Counted from the first letter of the stretch, positions 16,331-25,317 are shown. The stretch: DNA of 39,251 nt from Haloplasmatales bacterium 4B (GCA_003586005.1 NSKI01000022.1:1-39251), one strand, 5' to 3'. The notes: generated by a model from the sequence alone, not told the origin. Program-made: numbers and translations.

Positions 16331-17209
16331 ATGGATTTTATAAATAATGAAAAAATATTATCGCATTTAGTCAAAAAGGATGCTAAGCTATTTGATTATT
16401 TGAAAAACGAATTAATCTTATCATATAGACAAACTAATGCTTTTATCAAAAACAAAACATTACTAATTAATGATAATGTTATTACTAAGAATAAATCTAT
16501 AAAAAAGGGAGATATAATCATATTAAGATTTCCTGATGAGGATAATGAATACTTACCAGAAAATATACAATTAGATATAATATATGAGACAATCGATTTA
16601 TTAATTATTAACAAACCACCCCACATACTAGTTCATCCAACAGTAACAGTTAAGGAACATACAATTGCAAATGCAATTTGCTATTATTATAATAAAATAA
16701 ATCTTAAAAGTAAAATTCGTTTTGTCAATCGTCTTGATCAAGATACAAGTGGAATATTAATAATAGCTAAAAATGCTTATGCTCATAGTTTTCTAGCTAA
16801 ACAATTTGAAAACAATCAAACTACTAAAAAATATTTAACAATTATTGAAGGACATTTATTTCCCAAAAATGGAGTGATTGAGGCAAATTTAATTAAAGGA
16901 AAAGATGATATTAAATATCATATTAGCGATAGTGGTAAAGCTTCAAAAACCATATACAAAGTCCTTAAAGAATATGAATCATATTCTTTGTTAGAATGTA
17001 TTTTAAAAAGTGGTAGGACTCATCAAATTCGCGTATCGTTAAAAAGTATTGGGGGTTTTATTTTAGGTGACACATTATACTATAAAAAAAGTGATTTAAT
17101 TAATCGTCAAGCCCTTCATGCATATAAATTAGAATTTATCGAACCAAGAACTTTACATAGAAAGTGTCTAGCTTGTGATTTACCATTTGATATGAAAAAT
17201 CTATTATAA
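16331..17209 (+). CDS. RluA-family pseudouridine synthase
   Basis: It isomerises specific uridines in rRNA or tRNA. The 292 residues carry an N-terminal S4-like RNA-binding region (about 12-65) and the catalytic domain, with the conserved VNRLDQDTSG (catalytic Asp D136), IINKPPHILVHP upstream and GRTHQIRVSL downstream. The usual His of HRLD is Asn here, as I recall for some YjbO-like members, so a YjbO type is possible; the exact target base cannot be told. ATG 16331 follows TAAGGAG. Its promoter is at 16279-16287. No terminator is obvious after it. Confidence 0.9.
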   Translation: MDFINNEKILSHLVKKDAKLFDYLKNELILSYRQTNAFIKNKTLLINDNVITKNKSIKKGDIIILRFPDEDNEYLPENIQLDIIYETIDLLIINKPPHILVHPTVTVKEHTIANAICYYYNKINLKSKIRFVNRLDQDTSGILIIAKNAYAHSFLAKQFENNQTTKKYLTIIEGHLFPKNGVIEANLIKGKDDIKYHISDSGKASKTIYKVLKEYESYSLLECILKSGRTHQIRVSLKSIGGFILGDTLYYKKSDLINRQALHAYKLEFIEPRTLHRKCLACDLPFDMKNLL

Positions 17210-17256
17210 GTAAATAAAAATTAGTTGCCAACCATTCTGTCCATTTATTAATAAAG

Positions 17257-17266
17257 ACATATATGT
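17257..17266. promoter_or_regulatory. Palindrome upstream of the MarR-type gene
   Basis: ACATATATGT is a perfect 10-base palindrome, inside GACATATATGTGTC, about 40 bases upstream of the -10. MarR-type regulators often bind such sites in their own promoter regions. Inference only. Confidence 0.25.
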
Positions 17267-17298
17267 GTCGACTTTATATATGTTTTTTCAAGCAAATA

Positions 17299-17307
17299 TG
17301 GTATAAT
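17299..17307 (+). promoter_or_regulatory. Extended -10 promoter of the MarR-type gene
   Basis: TGGTATAAT, identical to the elements before rph and deoC. It lies 22 bases before ATG 17330. The -35 is poor. Confidence 0.6.
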
Positions 17308-17329
17308 TATATCAGATGAGGTGATTGGT

Positions 17330-17770
17330 ATGAATAATAGACAAATAGTAAATGGAATTCTTGTTGAAATCTTTAATTATATTTTATTACTTGAAGAAAG
17401 AAATTTAAAAACAAATGGACTTAAAAATTTATCGATAACCGAAATCCATATAATTGAAGCAATAAATAAAGTGAACTTTCCTTCTATGGGTGAGGTTTCT
17501 TCTAAGTTAATGGTAACTATCGGAACTTTATCAACATCAGTCAACAGGTTAGTGCAAAAAGGTTATGTTCATAGTGAAAGAAGTGAAAATGACAGGAGAG
17601 TTGTTCTATTATCTTTAACGGAAAAAGGTAAGGAAGCTTTTTTGATTCATGAAGCTTTTCATAATAATATGATTTCTAAAGTTTTAGAAAAATCCAACTT
17701 AAAAGATGACAATCTATTAGTTGAATCTTTACAAAAGTTATTGCTTTTTTTCAAAGCATTAAAAGTATAA
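17330..17770 (+). CDS. MarR-family regulator, FabT-like
   Basis: A 146-residue winged-helix repressor. The body (ERNLKTNGLKNLSITEIHII, then SSKLMVTIGTLSTSVNRLV and the wing SENDRRVVLLSLTEKG) is very reminiscent of FabT, the streptococcal repressor of fatty-acid synthesis genes that senses acyl-ACP. No fab genes lie here, but the convergent neighbour cls makes a membrane lipid. B. subtilis has the MarR gene ysmB near gerE, so relocation of that gene is an alternative. ATG 17330 suits GAGGTGA (17318-17324); GTG 17321 overlaps it. A shared terminator follows. Confidence 0.82.
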   Translation: MNNRQIVNGILVEIFNYILLLEERNLKTNGLKNLSITEIHIIEAINKVNFPSMGEVSSKLMVTIGTLSTSVNRLVQKGYVHSERSENDRRVVLLSLTEKGKEAFLIHEAFHNNMISKVLEKSNLKDDNLLVESLQKLLLFFKALKV

Positions 17771-17786
17771 TTTTATAGGCTATAAT

Positions 17787-17815
17787 AAAACCACATTTAA
17801 TTGAATGTGGTTTTT
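17787..17815. terminator. Bidirectional terminator between the MarR gene and cls
   Basis: A perfect 11-bp stem (17787-17797 with 17804-17814) with A-rich left and T-rich right flanks serves both convergent genes. Confidence 0.85.
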
Positions 17816-17818
17816 AAA

Positions 17819-19153
17819 TTATAATATTGTTGAAAGTAATTTACATAATGATTCTGAAATTTTAGTTGCTGTAGTTCGATTGTTAATCATTTCCTTAGTA
17901 TACATTGTACAGTAGTTTAATTGTTTGTCGAACAATTCTTTAGTATATATCGCTAAATCATTATCATAAATAAATGAATTGATCTCTAAATTATATTTAA
18001 AACTTCTGATATCAAAATTCGTTGTCCCAATTGATAAATAATAGTCGTCACAAATAAATACTTTTGAATGTAGGAAAGAAGATTTATTAAATAAATAGAT
18101 ATTAATATTTTCTTGAATAAGATTAGCAGCATAAGCTTTTGTTGCTTTTAATATAAAAGGATGGTCAGTCTTATTAGGTAACATAATTTTTATGATAACG
18201 CCATTAGATGCTGCATATTTTAAAGCATAAATCATGGTATCATTTAATATTAAGTAAGGTGTTTGGATATAAATGTAGTTTTTTGCTTTATAGATGTATT
18301 CTAGAATTTTGTTTTCTATAGAATTAATGTTTTCAATATCTGCACCACTAGAAATAATCTCAATTTGTTTTTTTCCGATATATTTTTGTCTTACTAAGTA
18401 TTGATGGATTTTTAATATTTTTTTGGAACTATACATGTAATCTACAAGAAATCTTTTTTCGATTTGACTTGTGGCATCACCAATAATTTTTAATTCACAG
18501 TCTACCCAAACTCCTAATTTTTTATTTCTTCCTAAATATTTATCACCAATATTATAGCCTCCGATGTATGAAACCTTGTTATCAATAATAATCGTTTTTC
18601 GATGGTATCGATGATTTAAATTTATAAATTTTAATTTTTTAAATGGTACTAATTGTCCTCCGAGCTCTGTAAATCTTTTAAACAATTTTTTTTTCATGTT
18701 ATATGAACCAATTGAGTCATATAATACCACAACTTCCACACCGTCTGTTAACTTTTCTTCTAATTTTTTAATAAATGTTCTCCCAATATTATCTGTGTTA
18801 AAAGTAAAAAAACCGATATGAATAAAATTCTTCGCATTTTTTATTTCCTCAAAAATATCATTAAATAAATCATCGCCTCTAATGAAAATTGACACATTAT
18901 TGTTAAAAAAACTAGTTTTTGAATTAACATCAGGTATTATATTTTCATCAATTACTCTTTTTTTCACGAGGGATTCTTTATTGATTTCATCAAAGTAATC
19001 AATTAAGTACACAATGGGTATAAAAAATGGGAAAATGATTAATGTTATCAATAGGTAATTCATACTAGATAAGTTATTATTATGTCTAAAAAGTAATTTT
19101 AATCCGTAAAATAAATTTAAAAAATATATTGATAATAAAATGTAAAGAGCCAT
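17819..19153 (-). CDS. cls: Cardiolipin synthase (phospholipase D family)
   Basis: It condenses two phosphatidylglycerols to cardiolipin at the membrane. The 444-residue protein has two N-terminal membrane segments (about 2-20 and 30-52) and two HKD motifs, HRKTIIID in the first phospholipase D domain and HSKVFICD in the second, each followed by the Gly-rich IGGYN or IGTTN element. Start ATG at 19153 has GGGAGGA 4-5 bases upstream. An intrinsic terminator ends directly before that ribosome site, so transcription from mrp must read through. It is slightly shorter than typical Cls. Confidence 0.94.
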   Translation of the reverse strand: MALYILLSIYFLNLFYGLKLLFRHNNNLSSMNYLLITLIIFPFFIPIVYLIDYFDEINKESLVKKRVIDENIIPDVNSKTSFFNNNVSIFIRGDDLFNDIFEEIKNAKNFIHIGFFTFNTDNIGRTFIKKLEEKLTDGVEVVVLYDSIGSYNMKKKLFKRFTELGGQLVPFKKLKFINLNHRYHRKTIIIDNKVSYIGGYNIGDKYLGRNKKLGVWVDCELKIIGDATSQIEKRFLVDYMYSSKKILKIHQYLVRQKYIGKKQIEIISSGADIENINSIENKILEYIYKAKNYIYIQTPYLILNDTMIYALKYAASNGVIIKIMLPNKTDHPFILKATKAYAANLIQENINIYLFNKSSFLHSKVFICDDYYLSIGTTNFDIRSFKYNLEINSFIYDNDLAIYTKELFDKQLNYCTMYTKEMINNRTTATKISESLCKLLSTIL

Positions 19154-19164
19154 GCTTTCCTCCC

Positions 19165-19205
19165 TAAAAAAAACCTTAATAAAGAAAATATATTCTCTAT
19201 TAAGG
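19165..19205 (-). terminator. Intrinsic terminator directly in front of cls
   Basis: On the minus strand a 13-bp stem (19205-19193 with 19186-19174, one G-U pair, 6-base loop) is followed by eight U (19173-19166). The cls Shine-Dalgarno begins at 19164. It ends the mrp transcript and may act as an attenuator for cls, because no promoter is visible between it and cls. Confidence 0.85.
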
Positions 19206-19235
19206 TACCATTTTATTAAAAATATATGTAAATAG

Positions 19236-20252
19236 TTAGTCCTTTTGTATAATTTGTTTAGCGATTGATAAATATATTAGTCCATTAGGTTCATCAAGTG
19301 AGAAAATAGAATGACTTCCTGATTTTGGCTGTGCAATCTCTAGTTGTCCTAAAAGAGGAACTTCTAATTGCTCTGCAACATCTATTCCGCCACCTTTACC
19401 AAAGATTAATTCTTGTTTATCATTTGCTGGATTTTTATAATAAGCCATATTTTCAATTACACCAATAATCTCATGATTAAGTTGTTTGGCACCAAAACCT
19501 GCTTTAACTGCGATTGTAGAAGCTGTTGGATGCGGTGTGGTAATTACAATCATATCACATTGTGGAATAATAGATTGAATGTCAAGGGCGACATCTCCAG
19601 TTCCTGGAGGTAAATCTATAAATATGTACTCAATGTCCTCATCCCATTTTACATCATAGAAGAAATGTTCAAGCATTTTGTGAAGCATTGGACCTCGCCA
19701 CAATAAAGGCTTATTGTTATCAACAAAAAAAGCGGTTGAAACAACTTCAATATTAAATTTATTTGATGGTATAATTTTTTGGTCCTCTGTTCCTCTTGGT
19801 AATTTAATTTCAATATCCATAACACTAGGAATTGAAGGACCATAAATATCAGCATCAATTAATCCTACTTTGTGTCCTAATTTCGCAAAGGCTACAGCTA
19901 AATTAGCAGTAATTGTTGATTTCCCAACTCCACCTTTTCCAGAAGCAACACCGATATAACGTATATTTTTTTCTTTGTCCAAAACAGTGCCTTTCTCTTT
20001 TGGATTTAATTCTTCAAGTTCTAATTTTAGTCCAGCAAAACCTAACTCTAATTTTATTAACTTAGTTAGTTCAAGCTTAAAATGTTTTACTTTATCACTT
20101 TCTTTTTTTTCTAAGGCAATTACTAATACAGCTTTTTGGGTTTCTTCATCGATACCAACATAACGAACCCCGCCAGTTTCTTTTAAGGTTTTTTGACATG
20201 TTGGGTCAATTAACAATTCTATTTTTTCGTGCAATATTTCTTTTGAAACCAT
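19236..20252 (-). CDS. mrp: Mrp/NBP35-family P-loop ATPase (SalA-like)
   Basis: A MinD/Mrp-type ATPase of 338 residues. An N-terminal MIP18 (DUF59)-like domain of about 85 residues is followed by the deviant Walker A SGKGGVGKST (about 103-112), DADIYGPS, and FIDLPPGTGD. Mrp proteins deliver Fe-S clusters. The C-terminal CxxC that holds the cluster is missing here (after IENMAYY comes KNPAND), as I recall for B. subtilis SalA, a regulator of scoC and protease genes. The start at 20252 is chosen because GGAAAGGA precedes it; an ATG at 20276 lies upstream of that site. Its promoter overlaps the tmcAL end. Confidence 0.88.
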   Translation of the reverse strand: MVSKEILHEKIELLIDPTCQKTLKETGGVRYVGIDEETQKAVLVIALEKKESDKVKHFKLELTKLIKLELGFAGLKLELEELNPKEKGTVLDKEKNIRYIGVASGKGGVGKSTITANLAVAFAKLGHKVGLIDADIYGPSIPSVMDIEIKLPRGTEDQKIIPSNKFNIEVVSTAFFVDNNKPLLWRGPMLHKMLEHFFYDVKWDEDIEYIFIDLPPGTGDVALDIQSIIPQCDMIVITTPHPTASTIAVKAGFGAKQLNHEIIGVIENMAYYKNPANDKQELIFGKGGGIDVAEQLEVPLLGQLEIAQPKSGSHSIFSLDEPNGLIYLSIAKQIIQKD

Positions 20253-20316
20253 TTTATCATCCTTTCCTAGTTTCATAACAATATTATTTTAGCATTTTAT
20301 TAATAAAAAATAAACT

Positions 20317-20344
20317 ATTATACATTATTCTTGGATAATTGGAA
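20317..20344 (-). promoter_or_regulatory. Promoter of mrp
   Basis: On the minus strand TTCCAA (20344-20339), 16 bases, TATAAT (20322-20317). It lies over the 3' end of tmcAL. Confidence 0.45.
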
Positions 20345-21467
20345 TCTTTCGCTCTGTATCTCCATCTTGTAAGTGGTATATTTCATTAATTCTTATATCA
20401 AGTTTTAATTGAGAGTAATTATCTTTATTAACATTAGTTATAATAGGGATGTTTGTCTTCTTTTTTATTTGTTTTAAATATTGTGATTTTTCTTTTTTGA
20501 TTCCTAATATTCTAATATGTTTTGGTCCATCTAATATGTTAAGAGCATCAACTTTAGTAACGCGATTTAATGTATGTGTTAAAATTCTTTTAATTTTTGC
20601 TTTAGTGTAGCGTTTAGATACTAGTGATTGAACAAGATCAGTAAATGAATCGTTTTTACTTACATTTTTTATAATAGCCTTTTCTAAACCCTCGTTAATG
20701 TCATGAATTTCATTTAGGTTATCTTGATTACTGATAATTTGATATTTAAGATATGGATAGTAATCATACCAACTGTGTAGGCTATTATTCGTTAAAACTG
20801 TATTTACGTATTGCGGTACATAATTTGTGATATCTTGATTATTTAATAAAGCATTTCTAATATTTGTTGCACTTGCGAATGTTTCGTGAGAGATTTTGGA
20901 ATCATTATATTTAGTATGGATTCTTTTAATTGAGTTAAAGGATATTTTAGGATTAATTTTAATAATATTTCTAATATATTGAATGCCTAACAAATCATTT
21001 GCATCTAATTCATGATCTGTTTTAATAAGCGATTTTATTGTTAAATAAGCTGATTCTGGGTAACTATATCCTTCACCTAATTTAACCTTGATTTGTTGAT
21101 TAAATAAAGTAGATTCGGTTATTTCAGCAATGTTTTTTAATAAGTTTAAGTCATTTGTTTCACTACCAAAAATTATCTCATTAACGCCTAATTCATTTAA
21201 TAATTTAATCGCACCAAAAGCAAATAAATCAGCATGACTTACAGCAAAAAGATAGGGGAGTTCAATTACTAAATCTACCCCAGCTTGTAAAGCCATCTCA
21301 GTACGTATCTGTTTATTTACAATAGCAGGTTCTCCTCTTTGAACAAAGTTACCACTCATAACCGCAATCAGCATATCACAGTTTGTGAGTTTTTTACATT
21401 TTTCAAGATGATATAAGTGACCATTATGCATTGGATTATATTCAACAATTATTCCACAGATTTTCAT
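20325..21467 (-). CDS. tmcAL: tRNA(Met) cytidine acetate ligase TmcAL (YlbM)
   Basis: It uses acetate and ATP to acetylate the wobble cytidine C34 of elongator tRNA-Met. The 380 residues open with the nucleotidyltransferase signature EYNPMHNGHLYHL (HxGH), followed by MSGNFVQRGEPAI and DLVIELP, typical of YlbM. It is slightly shorter than B. subtilis YlbM. The start at 21467 has GTGGTGAT as ribosome site. In Bacillus ylbM lies just before ylbN (yceD) and rpmF; here the same neighbours are kept but tmcAL is divergent. Confidence 0.94.
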   Translation of the reverse strand: MKICGIIVEYNPMHNGHLYHLEKCKKLTNCDMLIAVMSGNFVQRGEPAIVNKQIRTEMALQAGVDLVIELPYLFAVSHADLFAFGAIKLLNELGVNEIIFGSETNDLNLLKNIAEITESTLFNQQIKVKLGEGYSYPESAYLTIKSLIKTDHELDANDLLGIQYIRNIIKINPKISFNSIKRIHTKYNDSKISHETFASATNIRNALLNNQDITNYVPQYVNTVLTNNSLHSWYDYYPYLKYQIISNQDNLNEIHDINEGLEKAIIKNVSKNDSFTDLVQSLVSKRYTKAKIKRILTHTLNRVTKVDALNILDGPKHIRILGIKKEKSQYLKQIKKKTNIPIITNVNKDNYSQLKLDIRINEIYHLQDGDTERKIPIIQE

Positions 21468-21798
21468 TAAATCACCACACTTTTGGTTATAGTTTATAAT
21501 ATAATTAATGCATATTAAAAAACATTTGTCAATTTAATACTTAATTTTCTACCCTGGTGGAATAAATAATTAGTTTATATAAACACTACATGTATGAAAT
21601 CACATTCTAAATTATGAAGAAGATTATTATTAAGATGACGACTAAGTAATTTTTTTAATATGTAGTTCTAAGTAAAAAGTGTAAAAGATTTAAAGTTGTG
21701 ATATAATAAAAAGAATTTATTTATCTGAACAAGAAAAATAAGTTGACATTTTACGTTAAAAAATATATAATTTTAATGTTGCATAGAGGTGATAAATC
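21468..21798. other. Divergent promoter region between tmcAL and yceD
   Basis: No gene is seen in these 331 bases. They hold the consensus yceD promoter (21743-21771) and an additional extended -10 TGATATAAT at 21699-21707. On the minus strand there is a TTGACA (21532-21527) that could be the tmcAL -35, although its -10 is poor. Confidence 0.6.
21743..21771 (+). promoter_or_regulatory. Perfect consensus promoter of yceD-rpmF
   Basis: TTGACA (21743-21748), exactly 17 bases, TATAAT (21766-21771). It is the strongest vegetative promoter in the window, as suits a ribosomal protein operon. Confidence 0.85.
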
Positions 21799-22305
21799 TT
21801 GAAATATAATATCAGTGAATTGATTAAAAATGGAAATGAACCATTTGATGTCAATGAGAAGGTTGATTTCTCTTCAATTGCTTCACTTCATCACGAAGTA
21901 AGAAAAATTACACCAGTAAGCATTATAGGTAAAGGGCAATTAACAGGTGAAAATGTATTATTTAATTTAAATATAAAATGTGAATTAATCTTACCTTGTG
22001 CGCTGACTTTAGTAGATGTTAATTACCCAATAGACATTCATACTGAGGAAGTTTTTACTTTTAAAGAAGGTGCTAAGGAAGTAGATTATGATGAAGATAT
22101 TAATATAGTTAAAGGTAACTTCATTGAATTAGCTCCTGTAATTTGGCAAAATATTATAGTTAATATTCCGATTCGTGTAATAAGTGATAATGCATATGAA
22201 AGAGTGCAAAAACAAGGTGATAATTGGCAATTAGTTAAAGAAGATAATCAGGAGAATGATATAGATCCTCGATTTGCGGTACTGAAAGACCTATTAAAAA
22301 AATAA
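21799..22305 (+). CDS. yceD: YceD-family (DUF177) protein
   Basis: A 168-residue acidic protein of the DUF177 family, which accompanies rpmF across bacteria. The central CELILPCALTLVDVNYPIDI stretch and the C-terminal DPRFAVLKDLL match the family pattern. It has been linked to 23S rRNA maturation in E. coli and plants, but the mechanism is not settled. The start codon is TTG 21799, with GAGGTGAT 6 bases upstream; no ATG would give a sensible N-terminus. The gap to rpmF is 20 bases, forming one operon. Confidence 0.9.
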   Translation: MKYNISELIKNGNEPFDVNEKVDFSSIASLHHEVRKITPVSIIGKGQLTGENVLFNLNIKCELILPCALTLVDVNYPIDIHTEEVFTFKEGAKEVDYDEDINIVKGNFIELAPVIWQNIIVNIPIRVISDNAYERVQKQGDNWQLVKEDNQENDIDPRFAVLKDLLKK

Positions 22306-22325
22306 TATTAGAGGAGGTGCTATAA

Positions 22326-22511
22326 ATGGCTGTACCTTTTAGACGTACGTCAAAAACTGCAAAAAGAAAAAGAAGAAGTCATTTCAAACTTGAAATTCCA
22401 GGTATGGTAAAATGCCCTAACTGTGGAGAAACCGTAAAACCTCATCATGTATGTGTAGAATGTGGATATTATAACGGTAAAGAAGTAATTTCTGTAGAGG
22501 CTTCTAAATAA
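22326..22511 (+). CDS. rpmF: Ribosomal protein L32, zinc-binding form
   Basis: The 61-residue protein opens [19 protein letters not shown], standard for L32, and carries two CxxC pairs (CPNC and CVEC), so it is the zinc-containing type rather than the cysteine-free paralogue made under zinc starvation. GAGGAGG lies before the ATG. It closes the yceD-rpmF operon. Confidence 0.97.
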   Translation: MAVPFRRTSKTAKRKRRSHFKLEIPGMVKCPNCGETVKPHHVCVECGYYNGKEVISVEASK

Positions 22512-22517
22512 GTGAGA

Positions 22518-22542
22518 GCGTTGAGTAATCAGCGCCTTTTTT
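22518..22542 (+). terminator. Intrinsic terminator after rpmF
   Basis: A 7-bp GC-rich stem (22518-22524 with 22529-22535, one G-U pair) closes a GTAA tetraloop, and T follows from 22537. Confidence 0.8.
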
Positions 22543-22595
22543 ATTATTAACAGCTTAAATGTAAAAATTTGTCGAAATTTTTGTTACGATATATT

Positions 22596-22635
22596 TTGAC
22601 ATATCTTGCTAAATATTGCTAAATTATATTATAAT
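22596..22635 (+). promoter_or_regulatory. Promoter of the GGDEF gene with a tandem repeat
   Basis: TTGCTA (22606-22611), 18 bases, TATAAT (22630-22635); a TTGACA at 22596-22601 with TAAATT offers an alternative. The 9-base unit TTGCTAAAT occurs twice in tandem with a 10-base period (22606-22614, 22616-22624), one helical turn, which may be an operator. The leader is about 105 bases. Confidence 0.5.
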
Positions 22636-22747
22636 AAGTACAGTAACTATATGTTCCAAAATGGATTTTTTATGGATTAATTAAACATTGAATATACATA
22701 ATATTTATAAGGGTTTCTTACAAATATTTAGTGTGAGGGGTGTAAAA

Positions 22748-23827
22748 ATGGAATTTGAAATGACTTTATTTATAGTAATTTATCAAAGTGCATGTCTTTT
22801 TCTTTTTATTTTAACAATACAGTATATTTATCAAAAAAAATCGTTTTATATGGAACATAAATCTATACTAAATAGGGGGATTTTAGGTATATTTGTCGGG
22901 ATATTTTTAACCTTAATGTACGTTTTAAATATCTCAAATATCCTAGCATTGTTTATGATAATTTTACCATTTACTATGATGTATTTAGGGTTTGGAACAA
23001 CCCTTTATATTTATTTTATTATTTCTACGGGGAATATGCTTTTTATGCATGCTAAAATTCGTTTATTAATTTTATATCTTGGAATGATATTAATTTCGAA
23101 ATTAGTAATGATATTGAAGAAGAACTATCTTCGACAATTAGTGTTTGTATATATATTATCCTCTATTTTTTTAAATTTTGAATTATTTTCTTTTTCAAGT
23201 AAGCTTTGGGAATACCTAGTTTACAATATAGTTTCTCTTATAATTTGGTTTAAATTATTGTTTTTGATATATAAATTTCATGAAAAAAAGATTAGGTATA
23301 TAAAAAATAAAAAAATAACATATGTCGATAAAATAACAAATGTTAATAACTATTTTTGCTTATTAAATAATTCTAAAAAAATCTTAGAAAATAAAACAAA
23401 TCAGATATCATTAATTTTATTTAATGTGGACCGTCTAAAAGATATTAATCTTTTATATGGTAGCCAATGTGGAGATAAAGTAATAAAAATTGTAAGTGAT
23501 ATAATCAAAAAAAATGTTTCATTATATGGAGTAGTCTACCGCTTAGATGGAGACACATTTTGTGTAGTTGCTGTTAAAGAAAAATTTAGTATAATGCAAA
23601 CTATTTCTGAAAAAATCAGGATGGAAATAGATAAAAAAGTTATCATTGTTGATAATAATAAAATAAATATTTCTGTATCGGCTGGTGGCTATCATGGTGA
23701 AATTACAAGTGAAAAAATTGATGACTATATTGAATTAGCTCAACAATCATTATTTTGTTCTAAATATCATGGGAGAAATCGTGTAATGTTAAATAATCAA
23801 ATGGTTTATTATCCTAAAGTTATTTAG
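22748..23827 (+). CDS. Membrane-bound GGDEF-domain protein with degenerate active site
   Basis: A 359-residue protein with about six or seven N-terminal membrane segments (residues 5-176) followed by a basic linker and a GGDEF domain (about 190-350). The first metal-binding Asp is kept (FNVDRLKDIN, D228) and so is the CGD element, but the signature reads DGDTF (267-271) instead of GGDEF. No RxxD inhibitory site is seen. Weak or lost cyclic-di-GMP synthesis is therefore likely; it could bind nucleotide as a sensor. ATG 22748 follows GAGGGGTG; the reading frame is open upstream to a TTG at 22688, but no ribosome site supports it. Confidence 0.85.
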   Translation: MEFEMTLFIVIYQSACLFLFILTIQYIYQKKSFYMEHKSILNRGILGIFVGIFLTLMYVLNISNILALFMIILPFTMMYLGFGTTLYIYFIISTGNMLFMHAKIRLLILYLGMILISKLVMILKKNYLRQLVFVYILSSIFLNFELFSFSSKLWEYLVYNIVSLIIWFKLLFLIYKFHEKKIRYIKNKKITYVDKITNVNNYFCLLNNSKKILENKTNQISLILFNVDRLKDINLLYGSQCGDKVIKIVSDIIKKNVSLYGVVYRLDGDTFCVVAVKEKFSIMQTISEKIRMEIDKKVIIVDNNKINISVSAGGYHGEITSEKIDDYIELAQQSLFCSKYHGRNRVMLNNQMVYYPKVI

Positions 23828-23896
23828 TTATGTAAATAAATATTACAAAAACCATTAAACTAACTATGTAGAATTCTTTTAATTTTAGATAATAAA

Positions 23897-23905
23897 TGGT
23901 ATAAT
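23897..23905 (+). promoter_or_regulatory. Extended -10 promoter of deoC-deoD
   Basis: TGGTATAAT lies 20 bases before ATG 23926. The -35 is weak (TTTTAA). Confidence 0.6.
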
Positions 23906-23925
23906 ATGTACATGGAGGAATGTTT

Positions 23926-24588
23926 ATGAAACTAAATAAATTAATTGACCACACCCTTTTAAAACCACAAGCAACAGTAAATAATATTGTAGAATTATGT
24001 GAAGAAGCTAAAAAATATGACTTTAAATCTGTATGTGTTAATCCAACACATGTTAAACATTCAAAAGATTTATTAAAAGACACAGATGTTTTAGTTTGTA
24101 CTGTTATTGGGTTCCCATTAGGAGCAAATTCAATAGAGACGAAGGTTTTTGAAACGAAAAATGCAATTCAAAACGGTGCAGATGAAATTGATATGGTTAT
24201 TAATATTGGTAGAGCAAAAATCAATGATTTTGATTATATCGAAAAAGAAATTAGATCAGTAGTTGAGGCTGCAGATGGCAAACTTGTTAAAGTCATAATC
24301 GAAACATGCTTGTTAACTGAAGCAGAAAAAATTAGTTGCTGTCAAGCAGCAAAATCAGCAAAAGCTATGTTTGTTAAAACCTCTACAGGTTTTTCAACAG
24401 GCGGGGCAACTAAAGAAGATGTTGCCTTAATGCGAAAAACTGTAGGTGATTTAATGGGTGTTAAGGCATCAGGTGGAGTTCGTAGTAAAGAAGACTGTAT
24501 AATAATGATTAAAAATGGTGCTACTAGAATTGGAACTTCAAATGGTGTTAAAATTATGGAAAATGAAAAATCAAATAATGAATATTAA
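23926..24588 (+). CDS. deoC: Deoxyribose-phosphate aldolase
   Basis: It cleaves 2-deoxyribose 5-phosphate to glyceraldehyde 3-phosphate and acetaldehyde in deoxynucleoside catabolism. The 220 residues show LIDHTLLKP at the start, DEIDMV (D89), the Schiff-base lysine K151 in FVKTSTGFS, and the second active-site lysine K180 in GVKASGG. ATG 23926 has TGGAGGA at a 6-base distance, so it is favoured over ATG 23920. It forms an operon with deoD, 15 bases downstream, which supplies deoxyribose 1-phosphate. A phosphopentomutase is not in the window. Confidence 0.96.
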   Translation: MKLNKLIDHTLLKPQATVNNIVELCEEAKKYDFKSVCVNPTHVKHSKDLLKDTDVLVCTVIGFPLGANSIETKVFETKNAIQNGADEIDMVINIGRAKINDFDYIEKEIRSVVEAADGKLVKVIIETCLLTEAEKISCCQAAKSAKAMFVKTSTGFSTGGATKEDVALMRKTVGDLMGVKASGGVRSKEDCIIMIKNGATRIGTSNGVKIMENEKSNNEY

Positions 24589-24603
24589 TTATAGGAGGAA
24601 ACA

Positions 24604-25314
24604 ATGACTGTACCTACACCACATATTGAAGCAAAGGATGCTTCTTTAATCGCTGAAACTGTATTATTACCAGGTGATCCTTTACGGGCAAAATTTATTG
24701 CCGATAATTTTTTAGAAGATGTAGTGCAATTTAATGCTGTAAGGAATATGTTTGGTTATACAGGAACCTATAAAGGAAAAAGAATATCAGTTATGGGCTC
24801 AGGAATGGGGATGCCATCAATTGGAATTTATAGCTATGAATTAATTCATTTTTATGGAGTTAAAAACTTAATTCGAGTTGGTTCTTGTGGAGCAATGCAA
24901 CCAAACTTGAAGTTATATGATATAGTGATTGCTATGACAGCTTCAACAAATTCAAACTTTATCCACCAATATGGACTTCCTGGAACTTATGCTCCATGTG
25001 CTAGCTTTGAGTTATTGAATAAAGCTGTTAAATTAGTTGAATCAAAAAATTACCCTTATCATGTTGGTAATATTTTATCAAGTGATGTATTTTATGACGA
25101 GGACTCTGATAGTTGGAAAAAATGGGCAAAGATGGGTGTTTTAGCGGTTGAAATGGAAGCAGCTGCGCTTTATGCTATCGCTCAAAGAGCATCAGTTAAC
25201 GCTTTAACAATTTTAACTGTATCAGATTCTTTAGTTACACATGAATTAACTACTTCAAGTGAACGTCAAACAGCTTTTACAAATATGATAGATGTAGCTT
25301 TAGGATTAGCTTAA
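24604..25314 (+). CDS. deoD: Purine nucleoside phosphorylase, DeoD type
   Basis: A hexameric phosphorylase that splits purine (deoxy)nucleosides into base and (deoxy)ribose 1-phosphate. The 236 residues contain [28 protein letters not shown], the RVGSCGA phosphate site, VEMEAAALY and SDSLV (catalytic Asp region). AGGAGG precedes the ATG. Together with deoC it channels nucleosides to central metabolism. It ends at a perfect 17-bp hairpin. Confidence 0.97.
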   Translation: MTVPTPHIEAKDASLIAETVLLPGDPLRAKFIADNFLEDVVQFNAVRNMFGYTGTYKGKRISVMGSGMGMPSIGIYSYELIHFYGVKNLIRVGSCGAMQPNLKLYDIVIAMTASTNSNFIHQYGLPGTYAPCASFELLNKAVKLVESKNYPYHVGNILSSDVFYDEDSDSWKKWAKMGVLAVEMEAAALYAIAQRASVNALTILTVSDSLVTHELTTSSERQTAFTNMIDVALGLA

Positions 25315-25317
25315 TAT

